This document shows positions 25,892 to 35,877 of a stretch of DNA of 64,000 nucleotides, one piece after another. A program made the translations under genes and the position numbers. This DNA is from Anaerolineales bacterium. GTDB lineage: Bacteria > Chloroflexota > Anaerolineae > Anaerolineales > Villigracilaceae. The first letter of the stretch is position 1, and the number at the start of each line of letters is the position of its first letter. The notes beneath the pieces are model-generated. The model was not told where the DNA came from and ran no database searches. It saw only the letters and a program-made list of their open reading frames with translations. The stretch is taken from positions 30,331-94,330 of the forward strand of contig JAFGCG010000087.1 in assembly GCA_016932715.1 (NCBI GenBank). Reading direction: 5' to 3'.

Positions 25892-27607
25892 ATGCGCAGA
25901 AATTTTCTTATTATGAAACAATTACGCTGGCAGATACTGGTTGTTGTTGTCACGCTGGGGATCGTGGCTGTGCTGTTATTCAGCCAGCAGTCGCCTGTCG
26001 CCACCGGTCCGTTCCTGCCACAGCCCGAACAGGGAGGTATCTACACCGAGGGCCTGGTCGGCTCGCTGGGACGGCTCAGCCCACTGTTGGATTGGAATAA
26101 CGCCGCCGATCGTGCAGTCAACCGATTGCTCTTCAGCGGGCTGATCCGCTTTGATGAGCACGGCTTGCCCCAGGCTGATCTTGCAAAAGGCTGGGGCGTT
26201 TCGGAAGACGGCACACTGTACAACTTTACGATTCGGGAGAACGCGGTCTGGCATGATGGCACGCCGGTGACCAGTGACGATGTGCTCTTCACCATCGACA
26301 GGATGAAGAGCGCCGGTTCCTTGTATCCGCAGGATGTCAAGGACTTGTGGGGCAAGATCGAAGTCACAAAGCTCAACGACAAAAATCTAAAGTTCACTCT
26401 GCCTGAACCGTACGTTCCTTTCATCGATTATTTGGGATTTGGTCTCCTGCCGAGACACCTGCTCGAGTCAGTGCCGCCCGATCAGCTGCAAGCCGCGGAT
26501 TTTAATATCAACCCGGTTGGCACCGGTCCTTATAAATTCGATCACCTGATCGTGGACGGCGGCCAGATCACAGGGGTGGTTTTGACCGTCTCCAACACCT
26601 ACTATGGACGCCCTCCATTCATCGAGCAGGCCGTGTTCCGTTATTACCCGACCTCTGCGGCCGCATACGATGCCTATCAGCAGGGTGATGTCCTCTCGGT
26701 GAGTCAGATCACGTCTGATGTGCTGGAAAGCGCGCTGGAGGAGCCAAATCTCTCCCTCTATACCAGCCGCCTGCCACAAATGACCTTTGTGCTGTTCAAT
26801 TTGAACAATCCGGAGGTGGCTTTTTTTCAGAATGAAAAAGTGCGCCGCGCCCTCATGCTGGCGACCAACCGCCCGTATATCATCAACACGCTGCTGAAGG
26901 GCCAGGCGGTGCTGACCGACGGTCCCATCCTGCCGGGGTCGTGGGCATATTACGATGGCACCGAGCATTTCGAGTACAACCCCGAGGAATCGGTCAGCCT
27001 GCTGAAGGGGGAAGGCTATGTCATTCCTGCGGAGGGCGGGGATGCCCGCGCCAAAGAAGGCGCTTTGCTTGCCTTCACGCTGCTGCATCCCGATGACCCG
27101 GTCCACACAAAGATCGCAGAGATGATCAGGGAAGAATGGGCCGGGATTGGCGTGCGCGTGGATTTGCAGGCTGTGCCCTATGATAAGCTCGCCACGGATT
27201 TTCTCGCCTCGCGCGGCTACCAGGCTGCTCTCGTTGACCTGAACCTTTCGCGCACCCCGGACCCCGATCCGTATCCCTTCTGGCACCAGGCGGAAGCCAC
27301 CGGTGGACAGAACTACTCGCAATGGGATAGCCGCACCGCCAGCGAGTATCTCGAACAGGCGCGCGTCACCACCGATTACACCTTGCGTGCGCGGCTCTAT
27401 CGCAACTTCCAGGTGGTCTTTGCCAGGGAGCTGCCGGCGCTGCCCTTGTTTGCTCCGGTCTACTCCTATGGGGTCGACTCGCAAGTACAAGGGGTGCAGG
27501 TCGCGGCGCTGTACGATCCGAGCGATCGTCTGGCGACGTTTGGCAATTGGTATCTGCTCACACGCCGCGCCCTCGGGCAGACCGAAGTCCCCACCACTGC
27601 GCCCTAG
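25892..27607 (+). CDS. ABC-transporter substrate-binding protein, family 5 (peptide/nickel type)
   Basis: 571 residues. The N-terminal membrane anchor is QILVVVVTLGIVAVLLF, with no lipobox. The SBP_bac_5 fold is recognised from LLFSGLIRFDEHGLPQADLA, GWGVSEDGTLYNFTIRENAV, WHDGTPVTSDDVLFTIDRMK, VGTGPYKF and KVRRALMLATNRPYI. It binds oligopeptides or similar ligands outside the membrane. No permease or ATPase gene lies next to it, which is unusual; an M20 peptidase follows after 28 nt, so peptide scavenging is plausible. The ATG at 25913 is an alternative start. Confidence 0.9.
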   Translation: MRRNFLIMKQLRWQILVVVVTLGIVAVLLFSQQSPVATGPFLPQPEQGGIYTEGLVGSLGRLSPLLDWNNAADRAVNRLLFSGLIRFDEHGLPQADLAKGWGVSEDGTLYNFTIRENAVWHDGTPVTSDDVLFTIDRMKSAGSLYPQDVKDLWGKIEVTKLNDKNLKFTLPEPYVPFIDYLGFGLLPRHLLESVPPDQLQAADFNINPVGTGPYKFDHLIVDGGQITGVVLTVSNTYYGRPPFIEQAVFRYYPTSAAAYDAYQQGDVLSVSQITSDVLESALEEPNLSLYTSRLPQMTFVLFNLNNPEVAFFQNEKVRRALMLATNRPYIINTLLKGQAVLTDGPILPGSWAYYDGTEHFEYNPEESVSLLKGEGYVIPAEGGDARAKEGALLAFTLLHPDDPVHTKIAEMIREEWAGIGVRVDLQAVPYDKLATDFLASRGYQAALVDLNLSRTPDPDPYPFWHQAEATGGQNYSQWDSRTASEYLEQARVTTDYTLRARLYRNFQVVFARELPALPLFAPVYSYGVDSQVQGVQVAALYDPSDRLATFGNWYLLTRRALGQTEVPTTAP

Positions 27608-27635
27608 CTAAAACGTTCATCCGAAAAGAGGAATT

Positions 27636-29024
27636 ATGAGCGAACTTCAAAAAGCACTCGATTATGCAAATCAAAACCGTGAACGATTTTTGAATGACCT
27701 GATCGAAGTGCTGAAAATTCCGTCCATCTCCACGGACCCGCAGTTCAACGATGAAGTCCTGCGCACCGCTGAGTGGATGGCAAATTATCTGAAACGACTT
27801 GGCATGGAAAACATCGAAATCATGCCCACGGTCAAAGTCATGTCCAAAGAGGGCGGGCATCCTGTCGTCTATGCCGATTACCTCAAAAAGCCTGGCGCAC
27901 CGACGGTTCTGGTCTACGGTCATTATGATGTCCAGCCTCCTGATCCGGAGGATTTGTGGGAAACAGGTCCGTTCGAACCTGAGGTGCGCGACGACCTGTT
28001 GTTTGGGCGCGGCGCCTCCGACATGAAGGGCCAGGCGCTGGCAACTTTCCATGCCATCGAATCTCTGATGAAGAATGGCGGGCTGCCGGTCAATTTGAAG
28101 TTCCTTTTGGAAGGCGAGGAGGAGATTGGCTCCAAGCATTTGGAGCCTTTCCTCCAGAAACATGCCGATAAATTCAAAGCAGATGTTTCGCTCAATCCTG
28201 ATGCCGGCATGATGGGCATTGATATGCCGACCATCACCTATGGCTTGCGCGGACTTTCCTATTTCGAGATCAATATCTGGGGTCCCAAAGCGGACCTGCA
28301 CTCCGGTTTATATGGCGGCGCGGTCCATAATCCCGCCCAGGTCCTGGCAGAGCTGGTCGCCAAAATGCACGATGAAAAGGGCCGCGTGACCCTGCCTGGC
28401 TTTTATGATCCTGTGCGCACGCTCAGCCCGCAGGAACGCGCCGACTTTGCCCGTCTGCCAAACGATGACGCAAGTTATTTGAAGGAGACAGGCGTCCCGG
28501 CTTTGTGGGGCGAAGAGGGCTACACCTCCGCCGAACGAACCGGCGCGCGTCCGACCCTCGAAGTGAACGGATTGTTCTCCGGCTGGACGGGCCCCGGCTC
28601 GAAGACCGTCCTGCCGGCGAAAGCCATGGCGAAGATCTCCTGCCGCCTCGTTCCGGACCAGATCCCGGCGGAGGTGAAAAAACAAATGGAACGCTTCATG
28701 GCGGAGAACGCGCCCAAGACGGTCAAGTGGGAAGTTCTCGACCTGACAAGCAGTCCAACCGCCATCGCGGACTTGAACAACCCGGGCGTCAAAGCCATGC
28801 ACGATGCCATGCAGGCGGTTTGGGGCATGCGCCCGTTTTACCGGCGGGAGGGTGGTTCCATCGGCGCGGTGGCGATGCTGCAACAGATCTGCGGCGTGGA
28901 GTCTGTGCTGGTAGGTATGGGATTGCCAACGGACAACGTCCATTCACCGAATGAACATCTGCATTTGCCGACGTGGTACAAGGGCATTGACGCCTTCATT
29001 CACTTCTTTTGCAACCTGGGATAG
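27636..29024 (+). CDS. M20-family metallopeptidase (dipeptidase)
   Basis: 462 residues with GAGG just upstream. Metal and catalytic motifs: VLVYGHYDVQP (His ligand and Asp), GRGASDMKGQ (bridging Asp), LEGEEEIGS (catalytic Glu and ligand Glu) and a late His in NVHSPNEHLHL. The dimerisation domain (GLSYFEINIWGPKADLHSGL) is present. It belongs to the M20 dipeptidase/CNDP-like group and probably hydrolyses di- or tripeptides in the cytoplasm. Its position right after a peptide-binding protein fits nutrient peptide use. Confidence 0.92.
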   Translation: MSELQKALDYANQNRERFLNDLIEVLKIPSISTDPQFNDEVLRTAEWMANYLKRLGMENIEIMPTVKVMSKEGGHPVVYADYLKKPGAPTVLVYGHYDVQPPDPEDLWETGPFEPEVRDDLLFGRGASDMKGQALATFHAIESLMKNGGLPVNLKFLLEGEEEIGSKHLEPFLQKHADKFKADVSLNPDAGMMGIDMPTITYGLRGLSYFEINIWGPKADLHSGLYGGAVHNPAQVLAELVAKMHDEKGRVTLPGFYDPVRTLSPQERADFARLPNDDASYLKETGVPALWGEEGYTSAERTGARPTLEVNGLFSGWTGPGSKTVLPAKAMAKISCRLVPDQIPAEVKKQMERFMAENAPKTVKWEVLDLTSSPTAIADLNNPGVKAMHDAMQAVWGMRPFYRREGGSIGAVAMLQQICGVESVLVGMGLPTDNVHSPNEHLHLPTWYKGIDAFIHFFCNLG

Positions 29025-29105
29025 TTCGGAAAGCCTTGCGAAGGCTCAATTGAGTTCATCCATTGTCCCTCAGGGGAGGGACATGTTTATAGGATAAATA
29101 AACTT

Positions 29106-29987
29106 ATGGAAGATAAAATTATTACGTACGGCGGACAGGCAGTGATCGAAGGCGTGATGATGCGCGGGCAAAAGGCGTTTGCGATCGCTATGCGTGCTCC
29201 CGACGGAAACATTGTTGTTCACAAGGAAGATCTCGCGGCAGTATACCGCTCGCGGATCACGAAGATACCATTCCTGCGCGGCGTCATTTTGCTCTGGGAC
29301 GCGCTTGGACTAGGTATGCGCGCCCTGACGCTTTCTGCCAATACCCAGACAGGTGAGGATGAAAAGCTGGAAGGTCCCGCGCTCTATCTGACCCTTGGTC
29401 TCTCTCTCTCGATCGGTATCGGGTTGTTTTTCCTCCTGCCAGCCGGGGCGGGCGGCCTGGCTGAGAAATATCTGGGCTGGAATGCCTGGCTGGCAAATCT
29501 GCTCGAAGGCATTGTCCGTTTGATCCTGATAGTTGGCTATATTTGGGCAATCGGATTCATGCCCGATGTCAAGCGTCTTTTCAGTTATCACGGCGCGGAG
29601 CACAAGACCATCAATGCCTATGAAGCGGGCGCGGAACTGACTCCCGAATCGGTGGCGAAGTTCTCCCTGGAGCATCCGCGCTGCGGCACGGCATTCCTCC
29701 TGACACTGGTATTGATCTCGATCGTGGCTTTCACGGCCCTGGGACCGCTCTCCATGTTTTGGCGGCTTGCCAGCCGCGTGCTGTTGATCCCTGTCCTGGC
29801 GGGGATCGCGGTGGAATATATCCGCTGGACCGCCAATCATCTGGATTCGCCGCTCGTGCGCTTCCTCATCAAGCCGAATCTTGCTCTGCAAGCCCTGACC
29901 ACGCGCGAACCCGACGCGTCCATGCTGGAGGTCGCCATCCAATCCTTCAAGACCATGCGCCAGGCAGAACAGGAACTTGTAGTTTAG
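29106..29987 (+). CDS. DUF1385 membrane protein (YqhQ-like)
   Basis: 293 residues. The family hallmark YGGQAVIEGVMMRGQKAFAI is at the N-terminus, followed by RSRITKIPFLRGVILLWDAL and about four hydrophobic helices; SYHGAEHKTINAYEAG and HPRCGTAFLL are further conserved pieces. Function is unknown. In many bacteria the gene neighbours the prmC/prfA/rpmE region, which is not the case here. It is followed by a good rho-independent terminator at 30016. Confidence 0.92.
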   Translation: MEDKIITYGGQAVIEGVMMRGQKAFAIAMRAPDGNIVVHKEDLAAVYRSRITKIPFLRGVILLWDALGLGMRALTLSANTQTGEDEKLEGPALYLTLGLSLSIGIGLFFLLPAGAGGLAEKYLGWNAWLANLLEGIVRLILIVGYIWAIGFMPDVKRLFSYHGAEHKTINAYEAGAELTPESVAKFSLEHPRCGTAFLLTLVLISIVAFTALGPLSMFWRLASRVLLIPVLAGIAVEYIRWTANHLDSPLVRFLIKPNLALQALTTREPDASMLEVAIQSFKTMRQAEQELVV

Positions 29988-30015
29988 AAATCTTAACCCG
30001 TTTGGAATATGCATA

Positions 30016-30044
30016 AATAAGGGCAGATATCGCCCTTATTTTTT
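30016..30044 (+). terminator. Rho-independent terminator after the DUF1385 gene
   Basis: aataagggc (30016-30024) pairs with gcccttatt (30032-30040), followed by TTTT. Confidence 0.75.
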
Positions 30045-30071
30045 ATTAATTTCTGTGTAGGAAATTCAAGA

Positions 30072-30077
30072 TAGAAT
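30072..30077 (+). promoter_or_regulatory. -10 box before the glycosidase gene (leaderless)
   Basis: TAGAAT ends 7 nt before the ATG at 30085, without any ribosome-binding site in between. Confidence 0.45.
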
Positions 30078-30084
30078 TTCTTGC

Positions 30085-30966
30085 ATGAAAACCAGGAAAT
30101 TGAAGAGAAGCATTGTAAGCATACTTGTCCTGATGAGTTTATGTGTCGGGGGATACCTGCTCTATGACCGAGGCCGGCCTGCACCCCTCCCCATGAAACA
30201 GAAACTTTATGAGGGGATCATCTACCGGCGCGTGGTCCGGATCTTGCCGCGTCCGATGATTGCGCATGTCTTGGCAATTGACACAAAACAAAAAGGGATT
30301 GAATTCCTGGTCACACCGCCGGATTCGGAGGGAGAGAAACCGCTGAACGCGCGGACGACATCTCAGTTCCTCGCGGAGTTCGACCTGCAGATCGCGGTCA
30401 ACGGCGATAGGTTCCTGCCCTGGTGGTCGCGCGGTCCCACCGACTATTATCCGCACGTCGGCGATCCTGTTGCTCCTGTGGGGTTTACCGCCTCGAACGG
30501 CAAAGTGTATTGGATCGGCGATATCGAGGAGGTCGGCATCGAACCGACTCTTTATATCAGCCGCAGAAATGTCCTGGGCTTCAACAACCAGCCAAACCGG
30601 GTGCATAACGCGATTTCCGGCGACCGCATGATCGTGATCAAAGGGCAGGTCGCACCGGACTTGAACGATAAGGGACTCGAACCGCGCACGGCCATCGGGA
30701 TCAACCGCAATGGACGTTATCTTTATATCGTCGTTGTGGATGGCCGCCAGCCCTTTTACAGTGAAGGCGCAACCTTTACCGACCTGGCGGAACTGCTGAT
30801 CGATCAGGGCGCGCACATGGGGATGAGTCTCGACGGGGGCGGTTCCTCGACGATGGTCATCGAAGGAAAAGATGGTAAGCCGGAAATCCTGAATTCACCG
30901 ATTGACATTTACATTCCGGGCAGGGAAAGACCGGTAGGGAATCATCTGGGGATTTATGTAAAGTAA
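30085..30966 (+). CDS. Phosphodiester-glycosidase (NAGPA) domain protein
   Basis: 293 residues. A basic start and one hydrophobic helix (SIVSILVLMSLCVGGYLLYD) make it membrane-anchored or secreted. The NAGPA/DUF2233 domain shows FLAEFDLQIAVNGDRF, PRTAIGINRNGRYLYIVVVD, TFTDLAELLIDQGAHMGMSL and the signature DGGGSSTMV. Family members hydrolyse phosphodiester-linked sugars, as in exopolysaccharide or teichoic-acid decorations; the substrate here is unknown. It is convergent with the nuclease gene and shares the hairpin at 30967. Confidence 0.85.
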   Translation: MKTRKLKRSIVSILVLMSLCVGGYLLYDRGRPAPLPMKQKLYEGIIYRRVVRILPRPMIAHVLAIDTKQKGIEFLVTPPDSEGEKPLNARTTSQFLAEFDLQIAVNGDRFLPWWSRGPTDYYPHVGDPVAPVGFTASNGKVYWIGDIEEVGIEPTLYISRRNVLGFNNQPNRVHNAISGDRMIVIKGQVAPDLNDKGLEPRTAIGINRNGRYLYIVVVDGRQPFYSEGATFTDLAELLIDQGAHMGMSLDGGGSSTMVIEGKDGKPEILNSPIDIYIPGRERPVGNHLGIYVK

Positions 30967-30985
30967 GGCAGGATGCCATCCTGCC
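30967..30985. terminator. Short hairpin between convergent genes
   Basis: ggcaggat (30967-30974) and atcctgcc (30978-30985) with a 3-nt loop, no T tract. It is suited to bidirectional termination but could be a REP relic. Confidence 0.4.
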
Positions 30986-30993
30986 CCACGCAA

Positions 30994-31851
30994 CTAGAAC
31001 GCGATCTCGCCGATCTGTTCGAAGTCCACGTCGAACAATTCTTCCGCGTCCATCTCCGCCTCGGCCTGGTCGATGTCCCCGGCGCGGACGCCGCGTTCGC
31101 AGTAGGACCTGTAGGTGCAGAAAGCGCACTTTTGACGGTCCTCCGTCAGCGGGTAGGAAGAAGCGGATGCCACTTCCTCCGAGAGCTTGACCAGCAGATC
31201 CCAGTCCCGCTTGAATTGGGCGGTTGTGTAAGGGAAGCAGGCGGGTTCGTCGGGAAACTCTGCAAACCAGTAGATCATTTCGATCTGTTCCGGTTCGAAA
31301 GGCTTGCCGTTGTTCAGGTGCGCGCCAGCCTGGACCAACAAAGCGCGATAGACACGCGTTTGCATGCGCGCGGCAAGCCATTCATTGCGCGGTCGCTTGC
31401 GATAGGTCTTCCAATCGTAGATGATGGCTTTTCCGTCCCGGAGGGCGATCAGATCGTACTTCGCCAGCAGGCGGTACCTGCCAAGCGGAGCGGAGAGGGT
31501 CGCCTCGGGATATAAACCTAACAGGTTTTTACCCCCTTCACTTTGTTCCGGGGGTGCTTCGCGAAAACCTGTTAGGTTTTTTTGAAAATTCTCCCACCAC
31601 CTTTGCAAATTCGGCGTGTTCGCGAATTTAGCGATCTGCTCCGCCGGGATCCCGATCAGATGCTGCTGGACAAGCCGGTGGAAGTATTCGCCTTCCTGCT
31701 GGTGTTTCTCGTTCTCCAAAGCCGGTTCCGTTTCCACGGCAGGGTAAGAGAGACGATCCAGATAACGAAGTTTGAATCGCTGGGCGCAATCGACGTAATC
31801 CTGAAGCGAGGACTGCGAGAGGGTGGTCAATTGGAAGGGTTGTGTCTCCAT
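30994..31851 (-). CDS. PD-(D/E)XK nuclease-family protein (Cas4/AddB-like)
   Basis: 285 residues. The start (LSQSSLQDYVDCAQRFKLRY) matches the Cys-bearing first helix of PDDEXK_1 nucleases; the active site is likely GEYFHRLVQQH, LAKYDLIALRDGKAIIYDWK (D then DxK) and QTRVYRALLV. CAFCTYRSYC at the C-terminus plus the early Cys would make a four-Cys iron-sulphur site as in AddB and Cas4. No CRISPR or helicase gene is adjacent, so it may be a stand-alone recombination or repair nuclease. Residues around 96-112 are encoded by a palindromic repeat inserted in frame. A TATAAT 11 nt before the ATG suggests a very short leader. Confidence 0.82.
   Translation of the reverse strand: METQPFQLTTLSQSSLQDYVDCAQRFKLRYLDRLSYPAVETEPALENEKHQQEGEYFHRLVQQHLIGIPAEQIAKFANTPNLQRWWENFQKNLTGFREAPPEQSEGGKNLLGLYPEATLSAPLGRYRLLAKYDLIALRDGKAIIYDWKTYRKRPRNEWLAARMQTRVYRALLVQAGAHLNNGKPFEPEQIEMIYWFAEFPDEPACFPYTTAQFKRDWDLLVKLSEEVASASSYPLTEDRQKCAFCTYRSYCERGVRAGDIDQAEAEMDAEELFDVDFEQIGEIAF
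31514..31579. repeat. Perfect 16-bp inverted repeat inside the nuclease gene
   Basis: aaacctaacaggtttt (31514-31529) pairs with aaaacctgttaggttt (31564-31579). The loop carries a nested ccccc/ggggg pair. It is translated in frame and looks like an inserted mobile palindrome. Confidence 0.75.
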
Positions 31852-31862
31852 CCTGTGACTGA

Positions 31863-31868
31863 ATTATA
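31863..31868 (-). promoter_or_regulatory. -10 box of the PD-(D/E)XK gene
   Basis: Reverse-strand TATAAT, 11 nt before the ATG at 31851. Confidence 0.45.
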
Positions 31869-31945
31869 GCATTGTGTGAAAGAGCCACTGTTGAAATGAG
31901 TTCGGTTATACTTCGGGAGTTAACTCATTTTGAGGAGATGGATGT

Positions 31946-32773
31946 ATGGATTGGATCAGTCAACCCGAAACCTGGATTGCGTTTCTCACGCTTGTAGTGC
32001 TCGAACTTGTTCTGGGTGTGGACAATGTAATTTTTATTTCGATCCTGGCGAGTAAACTGCCGCAAAACCAGCAGCAGCGGGCGCGGACCACAGGTATCAT
32101 GCTGGCTGTGGTCACCCGCGTCTTGCTCCTGCTGTCCCTTTCGTGGATCATTGGACTGGAAGAACCACTTTTTTCCCTAATTGGTTTTGAAATTTCGGGT
32201 CGCGACCTGGTATTGATCGCAGGCGGGCTCTTCCTGCTTTGGAAAAGCGTGCATGAGATACACCAGAAACTGGAGGGTGAGGAAGGCCGCGTCGCGGCAA
32301 AGGTTACAGCAGCGTTTTGGAGCGTGATCGTTCAGATCATGCTGCTGGATATTGTTTTCTCTCTTGATTCGGTAATCACTGCGGTTGGTATGGCGAATCG
32401 GATCGAGATCATGATCGCGGCAGTTGTGATCGCCGCCGTTGTGATGGTCTTTACTTCGGGACCCCTTGGGAGTTTCGTCGAGCGGCACCCAACGATCAAG
32501 ATGCTGGCGTTGAGCTTCCTGTTGTTGATCGGTTTTACGCTGATCGTCGAAGGGCTGCACCAGCACATCCCGAAGGGCTACATTTACTTCGCCATGGGCT
32601 TTTCTGTCTTTGTCGAGATGCTCAACCTGCGCGTGCGTGGGACCGCGCGCGCACCGGTCAATTTGCGTGGACCCTATGCACAGGCGATAGCGGGCGGGGT
32701 GGCAGCGGAAGTTGTGAATGTGCCAGCGAAAGCCCCGGAGAAGAGAAAAACGGGCAGGAAAAAGAAGAAATAA
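31946..32773 (+). CDS. TerC-family integral membrane protein
   Basis: 275 residues with about eight helices. The family signature VLELVLGVDNVIFISILASK lies near the N-terminus, repeated in IVQIMLLDIVFSLDSVITAV; the acidic residues inside these helices bind metal. Known relatives export Mn2+ or help load metal onto secreted enzymes; some confer tellurite resistance. It ends in a lysine-rich cytoplasmic tail (KRKTGRKKKK). GAGGAG lies upstream of the ATG. It shares a bidirectional terminator with the CTP synthase gene. Confidence 0.93.
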   Translation: MDWISQPETWIAFLTLVVLELVLGVDNVIFISILASKLPQNQQQRARTTGIMLAVVTRVLLLLSLSWIIGLEEPLFSLIGFEISGRDLVLIAGGLFLLWKSVHEIHQKLEGEEGRVAAKVTAAFWSVIVQIMLLDIVFSLDSVITAVGMANRIEIMIAAVVIAAVVMVFTSGPLGSFVERHPTIKMLALSFLLLIGFTLIVEGLHQHIPKGYIYFAMGFSVFVEMLNLRVRGTARAPVNLRGPYAQAIAGGVAAEVVNVPAKAPEKRKTGRKKKK

Positions 32774-32778
32774 TGTCG

Positions 32779-32818
32779 AACAAAATGAGGTGGATTTCCG
32801 TAGTCCACCTCATTTTGT

Positions 32819-32819
<1 letters not shown>
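32779..32819. terminator. Bidirectional rho-independent terminator
   Basis: aacaaaatgaggtgga (32779-32794) and tccacctcattttgtt (32804-32819), perfect 16-bp stem with a 9-nt loop. The flanking A-rich and T-rich ends work in both directions, for the TerC gene and pyrG. Confidence 0.85.
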
Positions 32820-34632
<1,813 letters not shown>

Positions 34633-34713
34633 GATTAAATGAGATGGGGAGGGCGATGAAGCCCTCCCCATCGGGGAGACTGTTTTTTGTGGGTGGGTGA
34701 CAAATCTTCGTCT

Positions 34714-35088
34714 TCATCCAACCAGTTTCACGAGATCCTCGGCCGCGCGCCGCATCTCCAGAAAGATCATACCCAATTTTGCCTCGTGGCGTGCCATGGC
34801 TGTCAGCACGGCCTCTTCTCCAATCGAGGTCAACACGATCGAACCTTTATCGCCCTTGATGTAGACCTGCTCCAGCCCGGCGCGCCCTAATTCGTTGGAA
34901 ATCCGTTCACCCAGGCTGAGCATGGCGGCGGACATCGCCGAGACACGGTCTTCCTCCACCCCCTGCTGCAGGGCAGATGCCATGATCAAACCATCCACGG
35001 AAACAACGGCTGAGGCTTCGATGTCGGGAGCGGCAGCCTGCATATTTCGCAGGCGGTCCACCATCAGGTCAGCGCGACTTCTTGTCAT
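34714..35088 (-). CDS. Roadblock/LC7-domain protein
   Basis: 124 residues, a single roadblock domain: IEASAVVSVDGLIMASALQQ, VSAMSAAMLSLGERISNELG, VYIKGDKGSIVLTSIGEEAV. Such proteins commonly regulate small Ras-like GTPases of the MglA type in polarity or motility; no GTPase gene lies adjacent. AGGAG lies before the ATG. Cytoplasmic. Confidence 0.88.
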   Translation of the reverse strand: MTRSRADLMVDRLRNMQAAAPDIEASAVVSVDGLIMASALQQGVEEDRVSAMSAAMLSLGERISNELGRAGLEQVYIKGDKGSIVLTSIGEEAVLTAMARHEAKLGMIFLEMRRAAEDLVKLVG

Positions 35089-35254
35089 AAAGGTTCTCCT
35101 GAATAAGGTCTGCCAAAGTTTACCATATTTCAGTATGCACTTTGCATTTCAATTCGCTAACACAAGCGAAGCAGTCCTGCGGATAAAATTTGACCGCCCT
35201 CCCGCTTCATGTTAGACTTGCTTGTTCGATTGACAAGCATAGCGGGTCCTGCGG

Positions 35255-35860
35255 ATGAAAATCCACGTTTTGCTACCCTTCGTTTTGCTCCTGATCGCTG
35301 CCCAGACGGCGCCGCCGATCGCGATCACCTCCCCCGCCGCGGAGGAAGTTTTGCGCGGTCCGGCCGCGGTCACGGGTACCCTGGATGTGCCCGATTTTGC
35401 CTCCGCTCGCCTGGATTTTGCCTACGCCTCCAACCCGACCGATACCTGGTTCACCATCCAGGCGTTTTCCGGCCCTGTGGTCGATTCGACACTCGCCGTC
35501 TGGGACACAACCTCCATCACGGACGGGGATTACATGCTGCGCTTACGTGTGGATTTCGAGGACGGTACGTTCCAGGAAGTGACGGTCCCCGTCAAGGTAG
35601 GGAACGACGCTGTATCCACCCCGACGTCCCTCCCGCCTGCCCCCACGCCCGAGGGAGTGGGGGTGCTCGTTCCTACGCCATTCCTGCTGGCAGCCTCGCC
35701 AACACCTACCGAGGTGCCGCCTCCCACCCCGACCGCGCTTCCGGCGAATCCCGTTTCTCTCCGGCGGAATGAGATCTATGCCAGCCTGGGCCGCGGCGCG
35801 CTTGTCATCCTTGGATTGTTCGTTCTGGCGGGACTCATCATTCGCATCCGCCGCTTCTGA
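35255..35860 (+). CDS. Secreted or surface protein with Ig-like domain and C-terminal membrane anchor
   Basis: 201 residues. A cleavable-type signal peptide (IHVLLPFVLLLIAAQ) is followed by a beta-sandwich, Big/Ig-like domain (ITSPAAEEVLRGPAAVTGTL, DGDYMLRLRVDFEDG), a Pro/Thr-rich stalk and a C-terminal helix with a basic stop (GALVILGLFVLAGLIIRIRR). The product is probably displayed outside, tethered by its C-terminus. Function unknown. The start lies inside a direct repeat (35166-35190 versus 35237-35264). It is followed after 17 nt by pth. Confidence 0.7.
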   Translation: MKIHVLLPFVLLLIAAQTAPPIAITSPAAEEVLRGPAAVTGTLDVPDFASARLDFAYASNPTDTWFTIQAFSGPVVDSTLAVWDTTSITDGDYMLRLRVDFEDGTFQEVTVPVKVGNDAVSTPTSLPPAPTPEGVGVLVPTPFLLAASPTPTEVPPPTPTALPANPVSLRRNEIYASLGRGALVILGLFVLAGLIIRIRRF

Positions 35861-35877
35861 CACCTGGACCCTGACAC

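Noticed and set aside
26468..27490. 340-codon antisense frame over the substrate-binding-protein gene
   Set aside because: Shadow of a well-supported gene, with no family features of its own.
30994..31851. Cas4 as part of a CRISPR system
   Set aside because: The fold and Cys pattern are similar, but no repeats, spacers or cas genes occur in the window.
35209..35772. 187-codon frame overlapping the surface-protein gene
   Set aside because: Arg/Gly/Pro-rich shadow; the 35255 frame has a signal peptide, stalk and anchor.
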